A stretch of 64,000 nucleotides of DNA from Lachnospira sp. UBA4346 (GTDB lineage Bacteria; Bacillota; Clostridia; Lachnospirales; Lachnospiraceae), in contig DGTC01000055.1 in NCBI GenBank assembly GCA_002394205.1, positions 62,001 through 126,000 of the forward strand, in the 5' to 3' direction. The number at the start of each line of letters is the position of its first letter. Position 1 is the first letter of the stretch. Shown in pieces: positions 35,547 to 44,796 of this stretch. Under the pieces are notes generated by a model that was not told the DNA's origin, searched no databases, and was given only the letters and a program-made list of their open reading frames with translations. The position numbers were made by a program, and so were the translations under genes.

Positions 35547-36020
35547 CTAATCAACAACAATATCTGCAAGTTGGTAACGAATAATTCCTGCTATATCTTT
35601 TAATGCAACTTCTACCTGATAACCAACTTTTCCCGCACTAAACATAATCGTATCGTAATTCTCTGCTTCCTTCTGAAAGGTTGTTTGAAATGATTTTTTC
35701 ATTCCAATCGGAGAACATCCACCGTGAATATATCCTGTTAATGGCAATAACTCCTTCGACTTTAACATTTCAATTGACTTTTCTCCAACGGCTTTGGCCG
35801 CCTTTTTCAAATCCAGTTCTTTCTCTACTGGAATGACAAACACGTAATTTGCCTTAGATTTTGCAACTGTTACCAATGTCTTAAACACACGATCCGGATC
35901 CTGTCCTAGCTGCTCTGCTATTTCTGTGCCGCTTAATCCATCTGCATTTTCATAATGATGCGGTGTATATGCAACTTTTTTCTTTTCTAATACACGCATG
36001 ACATTTGTTTTTTCTTCCAT
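35547..36020 (-). CDS. ybaK: YbaK/EbsC-family Cys-tRNA(Pro) deacylase
   Basis: This 157-residue protein starts at the ATG 36020 with GGAGTTTGTT upstream. It has the family core: NADGLSGTEIAEQLG, DRVFKTLVTV, FVIPVEKELDLKKAAKAVG (with the catalytic Lys region), TGYIHGGCSPIGMKK and the closing FSAGKVGYQVEV. It hydrolyses Cys mischarged onto tRNA-Pro by ProRS, an editing step in trans. It is upstream of and co-oriented with fliB. Confidence 0.93.
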   Translation of the reverse strand: MEEKTNVMRVLEKKKVAYTPHHYENADGLSGTEIAEQLGQDPDRVFKTLVTVAKSKANYVFVIPVEKELDLKKAAKAVGEKSIEMLKSKELLPLTGYIHGGCSPIGMKKSFQTTFQKEAENYDTIMFSAGKVGYQVEVALKDIAGIIRYQLADIVVD

Positions 36021-36129
36021 AACAAACTCCATTTCTAATTTTGGTTACAAACATAAAATCTACTTACATCTGCAAAACACAACCATATAGCAATTGTATT
36101 TCATATTCCAGCGTTGTATCTTACAATAT

Positions 36130-37686
36130 TTATACCAATCTGGTTGTCCATTTTGTACAATCCCATACATCCGTAGCAAGTCCATCATAAAATTCCGGTT
36201 CGTGACAAACCATTAAAATACTTCCTTTATATTCTTTCAATGCACGTTTTAATTCATCCTTTGCATCTACATCTAAATGGTTTGTCGGCTCATCTAATAA
36301 TAAAATATTGGTTTCTTTGTTTATTAATTTACAAAGTCGAACCTTTGCCTGTTCGCCACCGCTTAATACACGTACTTTACTCTCAATATGCTTTGTCGTA
36401 AGACCACATTTTGCCAATGCAGAACGCACTTCATACTGCGTAAATCCCGGAAACTCTTCCCAGATTTCTTCCAAACAGGAACGATTCTTATCATCTGTTA
36501 ATTCCTGCTCAAAATATCCAATTTCCAAATAATCTCCTAATGTCACAGAACCACTCACAGGCTTAATCAATCCTAAAATACTCTTAAGAAGCGTTGTCTT
36601 ACCAATACCATTTGCACCAACAAGAACAATCTTACTTCCTCGTTCCATCGATAAATTCAGCGGACTAGATAATGGTTCATCATATCCGATAACCAAATCC
36701 TTTGTTTCAAAGATATATCTTCCCGGTGTTCTTGCAGTCTTGAAGTTAAATTCCGGCTTTGGTTTCTCCTGTGCAAGCTCAATCATATCCATATTATCTA
36801 ACTTTTTCTGTCTGGACATTGCCATATTTCTAGTTGCTACTCTTGCTTTGTTTCTTGCAACAAAGTCCTTCAAATCTGCAATTTCTTTTTGCTGTCTGTT
36901 GTAAGCTGCCTCTAGCTGTGCCTTTTTGACTGCATACACTTCCTGGAACTTATCATAATCTCCAACGTAGCGATTTAACTGCTGATTATCCATATGATAG
37001 ATTAAATTAATAACACTGTTCAAAAATGGAATATCATGCGAAATTAAAATAAATGCATTCTCATAATCATTTAAATAACGCTTCAGCCATTCAATATGCT
37101 CTACATCCAGATAATTTGTCGGCTCGTCTAATAAGAGAATGTCCGGTTTTTCTAACAATAGTTTTCCCAATAAAACTTTTGTTCTCTGACCACCGCTTAA
37201 ATCTGTTACATCTTTATCAAGTCCTAAATCAAGAAGTCCTAAAGCTCTTGCGACTTCTTCTACCTTGGCATCAATCATATAAAAGTCATGCATTGTCAGC
37301 ATATCCTGAATCACTCCAAGTTCTTCCATGAGGCTTTCCATCTGCGCTTCATCAGCTTCGCCTAACTGTGCACAAATTTCATTCATTCTTTCTTCTTTTT
37401 TTAACAAAAAGTCAAATGCAGAGGACAAAACCGAACCTATCGTCATACCTTTTTGCAATACAGCGTGCTGATCTAAATATCCTACACGAACATCCTTTGC
37501 CCACTCAACTTTACCTTCATCCGGCATCAATTTACCGGTAATAATATTCATAAATGTAGACTTACCCTCACCATTGGCACCAACAAGTCCAATATGCTCT
37601 CCCTTTAACAAACGAAACGATACATCTTCAAAGATTGCACGGTCACCAAATCCGTGTGATAAATGCTCGACATTTAATATACTCAT
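36130..37686 (-). CDS. ABC-F family ATPase
   Basis: This 518-residue soluble protein starts at 37686 (GGAGGTTTTT). It has two ATP-binding domains, with Walker A GANGEGKST and GANGIGKTT, signatures LSGGQRTK and LSGGEQAK, and Walker B LLLDEPTNYLDVE and LLLDEPTNHLDVD. They are joined by a charged linker of the P-site tRNA interaction type (about residues 235-300, DFVARNKARVATRNMAMSRQ). No membrane domains are present. ABC-F proteins act on the ribosome to relieve stalling or, in some branches, antibiotic block; there is no sign which branch this is. Monocistronic. Confidence 0.93.
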   Translation of the reverse strand: MSILNVEHLSHGFGDRAIFEDVSFRLLKGEHIGLVGANGEGKSTFMNIITGKLMPDEGKVEWAKDVRVGYLDQHAVLQKGMTIGSVLSSAFDFLLKKEERMNEICAQLGEADEAQMESLMEELGVIQDMLTMHDFYMIDAKVEEVARALGLLDLGLDKDVTDLSGGQRTKVLLGKLLLEKPDILLLDEPTNYLDVEHIEWLKRYLNDYENAFILISHDIPFLNSVINLIYHMDNQQLNRYVGDYDKFQEVYAVKKAQLEAAYNRQQKEIADLKDFVARNKARVATRNMAMSRQKKLDNMDMIELAQEKPKPEFNFKTARTPGRYIFETKDLVIGYDEPLSSPLNLSMERGSKIVLVGANGIGKTTLLKSILGLIKPVSGSVTLGDYLEIGYFEQELTDDKNRSCLEEIWEEFPGFTQYEVRSALAKCGLTTKHIESKVRVLSGGEQAKVRLCKLINKETNILLLDEPTNHLDVDAKDELKRALKEYKGSILMVCHEPEFYDGLATDVWDCTKWTTRLV

Positions 37687-37761
37687 AAAAACCTCCAACT
37701 TAAAATCTCAATTCCGAGCTTTCAATTATATCCGTTCAAAATGATATAGATACAAAGAAAA

Positions 37762-37786
37762 ACAGATGGTTCATTGAACCATCTGT
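37762..37786 (-). terminator. Terminator after the NSS transporter gene
   Basis: ACAGATGGTTC (37762-37772) and GAACCATCTGT (37776-37786) form a tight hairpin followed on the minus strand by TTTTTCTTTG, 22 bp past the transporter stop. Confidence 0.9.
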
Positions 37787-37807
37787 AAAAACATTCAACA
37801 TATTTCA

Positions 37808-39163
37808 TTATAACGTAATAATACCAAATTGCGCAAGTGAATATACAATCAAAATAATCATAAGTAACACCGGTGCAATATATTTAATAACAACTTCATA
37901 AATCATCTTTCGCTTAAACGTTTCACCATTTCTTGTAACTTCATCCGTAACAAACTTTGTACCAACATTCCAGCCAATCAAAATACTTGTTCCTAATGCA
38001 ACAATTGGCATAATAACGCTGTTACTAATATAATCAAAGAATGTTAAGAAATCCATACCAAGCACAGTAATATTAGACCAGATACCATTACCAAGCGATG
38101 ACGGAACACCAAGTATAACGCAGATTACCAAAATAATTATACTTGACTTAATTCTTGAAATATGGAATCGGTCAATCATCATGGAAACAATCGCTTCCAT
38201 AACGGACACAGAACTTGTTACAGCTGCAAAAAATACAAGTACAAAGAATAATAATCCTAATACTCTTCCTCCCGGCATCTGCGCAAATACTTTTGGTAAT
38301 GAAATAAACATCAAACCAGGGCCGCCGCTTGCCATTCCAGCTTCTCCGCTGAATGTATAAATTGCAGGAATTACCATCATACCTGCTAAAATAGCAATAA
38401 TCGTATCAAAGATTTCAATCTGATTAACACTCTTTACGAGACTGACATCATCTCTTGTATAAGAACCATATGTAATCATAATACCCATTGCAAGACTCAT
38501 TGAATAGAACATCTGTCCCATTGCTGCACAAACAGTCTTTAATGAAAACTTTGAAAAATCAGGTAATAAATAATACTTAATACCTGCTCCTGCTCCCGGA
38601 ATTGTACATACATAAATCGAAATGCCAATTGCAAGAACAATTAATACAGGCATCAGTATTTTACTAAATTTTTCAATCCCTTTTTCAACGCCCAATACAA
38701 CAATCAATGCTGTCATAACTAGAAAGATTCCAAAAAATATTAACGGACTGTATTCCTGACCAATAAATCCACCAAAATAACTACTCTCAGCAGCTTCTGT
38801 AACCTGGCCTGTTGCATAAACTGTAATATATTTTGTTACCCAACCGCCAATTACACAATAATAAGGCAGAATAATAACCGGCACACTAAATGCTAACCAA
38901 CCTAAAAAGCCATATTTATTATTAAGTTTTGTATATGCCCGTATCGGACTCAGCTTCGTATTTCGTCCAATTGCAATTTCCGTTGTCATTAAGGCAAAAC
39001 CAAATGTAAGGGCAAGAATAATATAAACAAGAATAAAAATTCCGCCTCCGTACTGTGCTGCCAAATATGGGAATCTCCATAAATTACCCAGTCCTACTGC
39101 ACTTGATGCAGCTGCCAGCACGAACCCGATTCCCCCAGTAAAACTACTTCTCTTTTTTTCCAT
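37808..39163 (-). CDS. Neurotransmitter:sodium symporter family (LeuT-like) transporter
   Basis: This 451-residue protein has eleven to twelve hydrophobic helices. It opens with FTGGIGFVLAAASSAVGLGN then LWRFPYLAAQYGGG, the conserved Na+/substrate-binding first helix of the SNF/NSS family. It then shows the family's MTTEIAIGR and PVIILPYYCVIGGW. It imports amino acids or amines with Na+; LeuT-type prokaryotic members carry Trp, Leu, Tyr or Ala. GGAGACATTCAGTT precedes the start. It is monocistronic. The substrate cannot be read from the sequence. Confidence 0.93.
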   Translation of the reverse strand: MEKKRSSFTGGIGFVLAAASSAVGLGNLWRFPYLAAQYGGGIFILVYIILALTFGFALMTTEIAIGRNTKLSPIRAYTKLNNKYGFLGWLAFSVPVIILPYYCVIGGWVTKYITVYATGQVTEAAESSYFGGFIGQEYSPLIFFGIFLVMTALIVVLGVEKGIEKFSKILMPVLIVLAIGISIYVCTIPGAGAGIKYYLLPDFSKFSLKTVCAAMGQMFYSMSLAMGIMITYGSYTRDDVSLVKSVNQIEIFDTIIAILAGMMVIPAIYTFSGEAGMASGGPGLMFISLPKVFAQMPGGRVLGLLFFVLVFFAAVTSSVSVMEAIVSMMIDRFHISRIKSSIIILVICVILGVPSSLGNGIWSNITVLGMDFLTFFDYISNSVIMPIVALGTSILIGWNVGTKFVTDEVTRNGETFKRKMIYEVVIKYIAPVLLMIILIVYSLAQFGIITL

Positions 39164-39283
39164 AACTGAATGTCTCCGTTTTTATTTATTTACAAGTGTT
39201 ACTATTTTATACCAATAACGGTTTCTTTTCAATAGAAAATAAAAAATGTATAAACTTTCTTAAATTAAGAATAAATATACATT

Positions 39284-39997
39284 CTACTTATCTTCTTTCG
39301 TTGGAGCAATAAACATAATAGAAAAACAAATAAATAACAAAATACAAGACACCCAAATTGCTTTTTCAAAATAATGATTCGTACAAATCCGACCAAATCC
39401 GGCTCCTATCGCAAAAAAGCAGATAATTCCAATATAATGCATCGTTTTCATAAAATCTTTACGTTTTCTGGAATGTACAAATGCATAAAGACTCTCTGTT
39501 CCACTTCTTAAATTACCAATACACATTGTACTCGCATATGCATAGCCATTGATTTTTCGAAATGACTGTACCTGCATTGCACACGAGAATGAAACAAGCG
39601 CGTTGGCTATCTGATTATAATCCTGTGGAATAAAAGCCACTGCAAATAATACAATCATTTCTAACAGAACCACTGCCTGTCTCCAATGTAAAATACGCAT
39701 ATTCTGATGATTCTTATGAATATACTCTGCTACATAAATTCCAATTACAAACGCTAATAATGGAATTAAATAGCGCAGACCAAATGAATATTTGCCCTCA
39801 AAAAAATTCCCTGCCATAAGGACAATATTACCGGTCTGCGCATTTGCGAACACCTCACCTCTATTGATGTATGTATAAGCATCCTGAAAACCACCAGACA
39901 ATGCCAGAATCGCACTTGTAATAAATGCCTCTGACATCTGTTTTCTACTGGCAAAAAATACAACATTACTGTTTGATTGTTCTTCCTTTGTAAACAT
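39284..39997 (-). CDS. YoaK/DUF1275 family membrane protein
   Basis: This 237-residue protein has about six hydrophobic segments. It has the DUF1275 landmarks LALSGGFQDAYTYI, ANAQTGNIVLMAG (the TGN motif) and CAMQVQSFRKINGYAYASTM then CIGNLRSG. The family is widespread and of unknown function. Its ATG begins immediately after the stop of the small zinc-ribbon gene (TAGATG), so it is translated from the same message as that gene and the 40196-40594 gene. Confidence 0.9.
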   Translation of the reverse strand: MFTKEEQSNSNVVFFASRKQMSEAFITSAILALSGGFQDAYTYINRGEVFANAQTGNIVLMAGNFFEGKYSFGLRYLIPLLAFVIGIYVAEYIHKNHQNMRILHWRQAVVLLEMIVLFAVAFIPQDYNQIANALVSFSCAMQVQSFRKINGYAYASTMCIGNLRSGTESLYAFVHSRKRKDFMKTMHYIGIICFFAIGAGFGRICTNHYFEKAIWVSCILLFICFSIMFIAPTKEDK

Positions 39998-40177
39998 CTA
40001 TTCTTCCTTTTTCTTATTAATATCCCGTTCTTTAATTACACATATCGGACATAGACACTTTCCATCCTTAAAACTCCACCCCTGTTGTCTTAACAACACT
40101 TCAACAGTTACAGCTGAAGCATAAGGTATGTCATCAATCCTGCTACATCTATCACATCTAGCACCTGCAACAATCAT
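39998..40177 (-). CDS. Small zinc-ribbon-like protein (59 aa)
   Basis: This 59-residue protein is easy to overlook. It runs from the ATG at 40177 (GAGGTGGCATT upstream) to a TAG directly abutting the next ATG. It carries two Cys pairs, CDRC near residue 8 and CLCPIC near residue 41, consistent with one bound zinc, and a Lys/Glu-rich tail (RDINKKKEE). No family is recognised. Its spacing of 18 bp from the gene before and zero from the gene after, together with the Cys pairs, supports it as real and part of a three-gene operon. Confidence 0.65.
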   Translation of the reverse strand: MIVAGARCDRCSRIDDIPYASAVTVEVLLRQQGWSFKDGKCLCPICVIKERDINKKKEE

Positions 40178-40195
40178 AATGCCACCTCATTTCTC

Positions 40196-40594
40196 TTATT
40201 CATATCTTTTTCGATAATATACAACCAGGCGATTTCCCTGAACCTTAATCTTTCTAAGCTGTACAGATTCTCCAATTAACTCCTGTGGAACATTTCTCAA
40301 TAAATACTTTTGTAAAATTGCACGCATTTGAATATTCTTAGAGTGTCTCCATACTAAAACTGACAGCACAAATATTACAATAACACTTTTGAAAAATACG
40401 CCTGTCTGAAACCAGAGAAACAAAAATATATCTTCTGCAAAGAAAGTACATAAACCACATAAAAGTACAATAAGAAGCACCATATTAATATAAATATATG
40501 CCCAGTCCCGCAGCGATAATTTTCTAATTTGTAATAAGGGATTATGATACGTTTTCGATTCTTCTTCACTTAGTATTACTTCATACACTTCCAT
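40196..40594 (-). CDS. Hypothetical two-helix membrane protein
   Basis: This 132-residue protein has a cytoplasmic N-terminus, two membrane helices at about 31-52 (AYIYINMVLLIVLLCGLCTF) and 58-80 (FLFLWFQTGVFFKSVIVIFV). A basic C-terminal segment follows (IKVQGNRLVVYYRKRYE), reminiscent of YcxB-like proteins but too short to be sure. It is the first gene of a unit with the zinc-ribbon and DUF1275 genes. RBS GGGAGGATGTAATTA. Confidence 0.65.
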   Translation of the reverse strand: MEVYEVILSEEESKTYHNPLLQIRKLSLRDWAYIYINMVLLIVLLCGLCTFFAEDIFLFLWFQTGVFFKSVIVIFVLSVLVWRHSKNIQMRAILQKYLLRNVPQELIGESVQLRKIKVQGNRLVVYYRKRYE

Positions 40595-40720
40595 TAATTA
40601 CATCCTCCCTGGCAGCTTCCTTATCTATATCATCTGCTATCTTACATCTATTATATAAAGCGTTTTGAGAAACTGCAACGAAAAAACTACATTTATCTAT
40701 AAAATTTTCATAAAGAAGCA

Positions 40721-42451
40721 CTATGCTAAAGTCATTTCATACAATTTTTTATATAAGCCTTCTTTTTCTAACAATTCTTTATGTGTTCCTTCTTCTTCGA
40801 TTCCATTTTCGGTCAAAACCATAATATTCTCTGCGTTGCGAATTGTCGAAAGTCTATGTGCAATTACAAATGTTGTACGATTATGGGCAAGTTTTTCCAA
40901 AGATTCCTGTACAACCTTTTCACTTTCATTATCAAGTGCACTCGTTGCTTCATCAAAAATAAGCACCGGTGGATTCTTTAAAAACACTCTTGCAATCGAA
41001 AGTCGCTGCTTCTGTCCCCCGGATAACTTAATTCCTCTCTGTCCAATATCTGTTTCATATCCATTCGGGAGTGACATAATAAATTCATGTGCATTTGCAT
41101 TTTTTGCTGCCTGTATAACTTCTTCCTTTGTTGCATCCGGCTTGCCATAACGGATATTATCATATACTGTTCCTACAAATAAATATACGTCCTGCTGTAC
41201 AATTCCAATATGATCCCGCAGCGATTTTATTGTAATATCCCGAATATCCGTTCCATCCAATGTAATTCTTCCTGACGATACCTCATAAAATCTCGGAATC
41301 AGATTCATAAGTGTCGTCTTACCTGCACCGGAAGGTCCTACAAGAGCTGTATATTCTCCCGCTTTTACATGTAAATTTACGTGTTCTAACACATTTTCAC
41401 CATCATTATAACGAAAACTAACGTCTTCAAATGCAATTTCTCCCTGAACATCTGAAACAGCATGTGCATCTGTTCGATCTGCAATATCCGGTCTGATGCT
41501 TAAAATCTCTAAGAAACGTTCAAATCCGGAATAACCGTTTTGAAACTGTTCCGTAAAATCAACAAGCGTCTTAATCGGATCCGTAAAAATACTGATATAT
41601 AATAAAAACGTAATTAAATCTGTAATATCTAGAATTCCTTTGCTTACACAAAATCCACCGGCAACGATGACACACACCTGAATCATCGTTGTAAAAGCAG
41701 TAAGTCCGGCCTGATAACCACCCATATAATGATAACTGTTTTTCTTAGCAGCTAAGAATCCGTCATTTCCCTGTTTAAACTTTTTCCGCTCAATTTCTTC
41801 ATTTGCAAACGATTTAACAACACGAATTCCTGAAAGATTATCTTCTATCTGTGCATTAATATCTGCTATTTTTATTCTGTTCTGACGAAAGGCAGCTTTC
41901 ATTTTACGGTTAAAAAAATACGCATATGCAAGCATAAACGGTACCAAAATAAACGCTGCCAATGTTAAAATCCAACTAATATTAGACAGGATAATAAAGG
42001 CACCGAATATTTTTATCAAAGAAATCACAATATTTTCCGGTCCATGATGCAACAACTCTGTAATATCAAACAAATCTGATGTGATACGAGACATCAACTG
42101 GCCTGTTTTCTGGTCATCATAAAAAGAAAATGATAACTTCTGATAATGAGAAAAAATATCTGAACGCATATCATATTCCATACTTGCTCCCATTACATGA
42201 CCGTAGTTGGCAATATAAAAATTGCAGTACGCCTGAATAAGAACAAGCAGAACCATACCGATTGCAATCTTTAAAATTGTATTTACTGCCTGCTGCGTAT
42301 CCATATAAATCACCTTTGATGTAATAAATCGAACAACCAAAGGAATTACCAATGCAATTAACGCAGAAAGAATGGCAAAAAACATATCCAGAAAGAATAC
42401 TTTTTTGTATGGTTTATAATAAGCTATCATTTTCTTTAAATTTGAACGCAT
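40721..42451 (-). CDS. ABC exporter half-transporter (type IV fold, homodimeric type)
   Basis: This 576-residue protein starts at 42451 (AGGAGGAAAC). Six membrane helices fill residues 15-310. The ATPase domain has Walker A GPSGAGKTT, signature LSGGQKQR and canonical Walker B with catalytic Glu, LIFDEATSALD. It is therefore a competent homodimer such as BmrA/MsbA-like drug or lipid exporters. It lies 9 bp after the GH5 stop, likely co-transcribed, which may be accidental. The substrate is not predictable. Confidence 0.9.
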   Translation of the reverse strand: MRSNLKKMIAYYKPYKKVFFLDMFFAILSALIALVIPLVVRFITSKVIYMDTQQAVNTILKIAIGMVLLVLIQAYCNFYIANYGHVMGASMEYDMRSDIFSHYQKLSFSFYDDQKTGQLMSRITSDLFDITELLHHGPENIVISLIKIFGAFIILSNISWILTLAAFILVPFMLAYAYFFNRKMKAAFRQNRIKIADINAQIEDNLSGIRVVKSFANEEIERKKFKQGNDGFLAAKKNSYHYMGGYQAGLTAFTTMIQVCVIVAGGFCVSKGILDITDLITFLLYISIFTDPIKTLVDFTEQFQNGYSGFERFLEILSIRPDIADRTDAHAVSDVQGEIAFEDVSFRYNDGENVLEHVNLHVKAGEYTALVGPSGAGKTTLMNLIPRFYEVSSGRITLDGTDIRDITIKSLRDHIGIVQQDVYLFVGTVYDNIRYGKPDATKEEVIQAAKNANAHEFIMSLPNGYETDIGQRGIKLSGGQKQRLSIARVFLKNPPVLIFDEATSALDNESEKVVQESLEKLAHNRTTFVIAHRLSTIRNAENIMVLTENGIEEEGTHKELLEKEGLYKKLYEMTLA

Positions 42452-42459
42452 GTTTCCTC

Positions 42460-44139
42460 CTAAAATACCACGGCACCTAAAACAACTTTCCATGTACCAT
42501 ATTCATTTGTGGCTTTGCCTGTATATGTAAAATCGACGCAGCCATTTTTCAAATACCACCAGCCATACTCATCACAAGCCAGTCCTGTATAATCAAAATT
42601 AACTTTACCTCCGTCAACTTTCCACCAGCCGTATTCATTTCCTACAATTCCTGTATAGTTAAAATTAACCTGTCCACCTGACAAATACCACCAGCCATAT
42701 TCATTTGATGCAAGACCTGTGTATTCAAAATTGACTTTACCTCCATCAACTTTCCACCAGCCGTATTCATTTCCTACAATTCCTGTGTAGTTAAAATTCA
42801 CCTGACCATTTTCAAGATACCACCAACCGAATTCGTTTGCTGCCAGTCCTGTATAATCATCCGTAAGACGACCACCGATTACAACACGCCATGCATCTTG
42901 CGCATAAACAACACCTGTATATCCAAAATCAACCTGTCCATTCACGACATACCATTGACCGAAATCATTTTCAGAAATGCCTGTATAATCCGTCGCAATA
43001 TTGCCATTACGAAAGAGAAACCAATTTCCGGATTCATCCGGATACAAGCCCTCCTTTGCAGATAAAAGTGTATCAGAACCTGCTGTATACTTTAATAACC
43101 AGTGTCCTGCCTCACTTAAATCTTCTTCTGTAAAGTCTGATGTTTTATTACACCAGTTGACAAACATAGAAGATGTTTCAGCTTTATTAGACATATTCCA
43201 CATACAAGAACTAATCTGATAACGATCTAACAAAGCCTTCCACTGCTCTGCCTGATAATAATCAATGCCACCATTTCCGGATGCATCACAGATTCCATAT
43301 TCTGTTACAAATACCGGAAGTCCATCGTTGACAGCATTTTCTAACGTATTACGCAGCCAGTCTGTATGTGTTGCCGCATAAAAATGAAGCGTGTACATTA
43401 TATTATCGTATCCTGTAATTGGATTTGCTGCCGCCTGATTGACAAATTGTGACCAGTTTGGCGTTCCAACCAGAATAATTCCATCTGCATCATTTGCACG
43501 AATAACAGGAATGACCTCATATGCATACGAACGAATCTCTTCCCAGCTTGTTCCGCCATTTGGTTCATTACAGATTTCATAAAATACATTATCATAACCT
43601 GCATATTGGGCTGACATTTCGTTGAAAAACTGCTTTGCTTCCTCAATATGCCAGTTCGGATTATTATCTGATAAAATGTGCCAGTCAATAATCACATACA
43701 TCTGATTATCGGTAGCATATTGCACTCCACGTCTGATAAGGCCTTTTAATTCTTCCTGGTTACCACCTGCACAATATCCATTATACTCTGCGGTATACAT
43801 TGCAAGTCTTAAAACATTCATGCCCATCTTTTCATGAAGCCACTTTACGTTTTCCTCATTTACATATTCTGGAAACCAGTTCATTCCATGCGTACTGACA
43901 CCCTTTAACTGCACAGGATTCCCAGACATATCTGTTAATCTGCCATCCTGCACCTGCAACTTTCCATAATATCCGTTGCCCTGTGCCTGTACCTGCTGCG
44001 GCTGTAACCAATTAAGGCAAACAAATACAATACACAAAATCGCAGCACCTAAGATTCTTCCAATACTCCGAACTGCATGTTCTTTTACCAAATGTGTTGT
44101 TTCTTTGTTATTTTTTTCACAATAAATATATTTCTTCAT
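42460..44139 (-). CDS. Secreted GH5 endoglucanase with C-terminal WW-type repeats
   Basis: This 559-residue secreted enzyme starts at the ATG 44139 (GGGGAGGAATTGTTT). The signal region ends near QQVQAQG, with a long cationic N-terminus before the hydrophobic core. The GH5 catalytic domain (about residues 60-350) shows acid/base Glu in EICNEPN and nucleophile Glu in FVTEYG, plus WHILSDNNPNWH. Eight repeats of about 22 residues follow (YTG-x5-NEYGWW-x5-GxVNF), two types alternating. Such repeats resemble cell-wall-binding modules used by clostridial surface enzymes. It cleaves beta-1,4-glucan or related plant polymers at the cell surface. The region 42500-42880 shows alternating near-identical DNA units. 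Confidence 0.92.
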   Translation of the reverse strand: MKKYIYCEKNNKETTHLVKEHAVRSIGRILGAAILCIVFVCLNWLQPQQVQAQGNGYYGKLQVQDGRLTDMSGNPVQLKGVSTHGMNWFPEYVNEENVKWLHEKMGMNVLRLAMYTAEYNGYCAGGNQEELKGLIRRGVQYATDNQMYVIIDWHILSDNNPNWHIEEAKQFFNEMSAQYAGYDNVFYEICNEPNGGTSWEEIRSYAYEVIPVIRANDADGIILVGTPNWSQFVNQAAANPITGYDNIMYTLHFYAATHTDWLRNTLENAVNDGLPVFVTEYGICDASGNGGIDYYQAEQWKALLDRYQISSCMWNMSNKAETSSMFVNWCNKTSDFTEEDLSEAGHWLLKYTAGSDTLLSAKEGLYPDESGNWFLFRNGNIATDYTGISENDFGQWYVVNGQVDFGYTGVVYAQDAWRVVIGGRLTDDYTGLAANEFGWWYLENGQVNFNYTGIVGNEYGWWKVDGGKVNFEYTGLASNEYGWWYLSGGQVNFNYTGIVGNEYGWWKVDGGKVNFDYTGLACDEYGWWYLKNGCVDFTYTGKATNEYGTWKVVLGAVVF

Positions 44140-44163
44140 AAACAATTCCTCCCCAAAAATAGT

Positions 44164-44661
44164 TTATCTGTTATCTACTTTTTCCGGATACATATCGTGA
44201 TTTGCCATACGATTCATCGCAATCTCTTCCCACTTTGTACCTTTCATTCCGTAATTACAATACGGGTCAATCGAAATGCCTCCACGTGGTGTAAACTTTC
44301 CCCATACTTCAATGTACTTTGGATCCATCAGACGAATCAAATCCTTCATAATTACGTTGACACAATCTTCGTGGAAATCTCCATGATTTCGGAAACTAAA
44401 CAAATATAGTTTGAGTGACTTGCTCTCAACCATCTTTACATTTGGTACATAAGAGATTGTGATTGTTGCAAAATCCGGCTGTCCTGTAATCGGACATAAA
44501 CTTGTAAATTCCGGGCAGTTAAACTTTACAAAATAATCATTGTCCTGATGTTTATTGATAAATGTTTCTAATACTTCCGGTGCATAATCATCGGCATACT
44601 TCGTACCCTGATTGCCCAACAATGTAATTCCCTGTGTTTCTTCCTTACTTCTTCCTGCCAT
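44164..44661 (-). CDS. queF: NADPH-dependent 7-cyano-7-deazaguanine reductase
   Basis: This 165-residue enzyme reduces preQ0 to preQ1. The catalytic Cys lies in FTSLCPITGQPDFATITI, and the NADPH region KLYLFSFRNHGDFHEDC is present. It is the short, unimodular form of Gram-positive bacteria. It ends the queD-queE-folE-queC-queF unit and is separated from queC by 135 bp holding a hairpin, so it may also have its own promoter. Confidence 0.97.
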   Translation of the reverse strand: MAGRSKEETQGITLLGNQGTKYADDYAPEVLETFINKHQDNDYFVKFNCPEFTSLCPITGQPDFATITISYVPNVKMVESKSLKLYLFSFRNHGDFHEDCVNVIMKDLIRLMDPKYIEVWGKFTPRGGISIDPYCNYGMKGTKWEEIAMNRMANHDMYPEKVDNR

Positions 44662-44717
44662 AATAAATATCTCCTTCTTCTATCATTTTACGAAAATGTT
44701 CCTATAAACAACAATAT

Positions 44718-44755
44718 ACCTTTGCAGGCAATTTCGCAATACATCCTGCAAAGGT
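44718..44755. other. Hairpin between queC and queF
   Basis: The perfect stem ACCTTTGCAGG (44718-44728) / CCTGCAAAGGT (44745-44755) has no T-run on either strand. It is a weak terminator, processing site or leader element of queF. Confidence 0.4.
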
Positions 44756-44796
44756 TTCTGACTCAATTTCTTTGATTAATCTATTCTTTTCAACAT

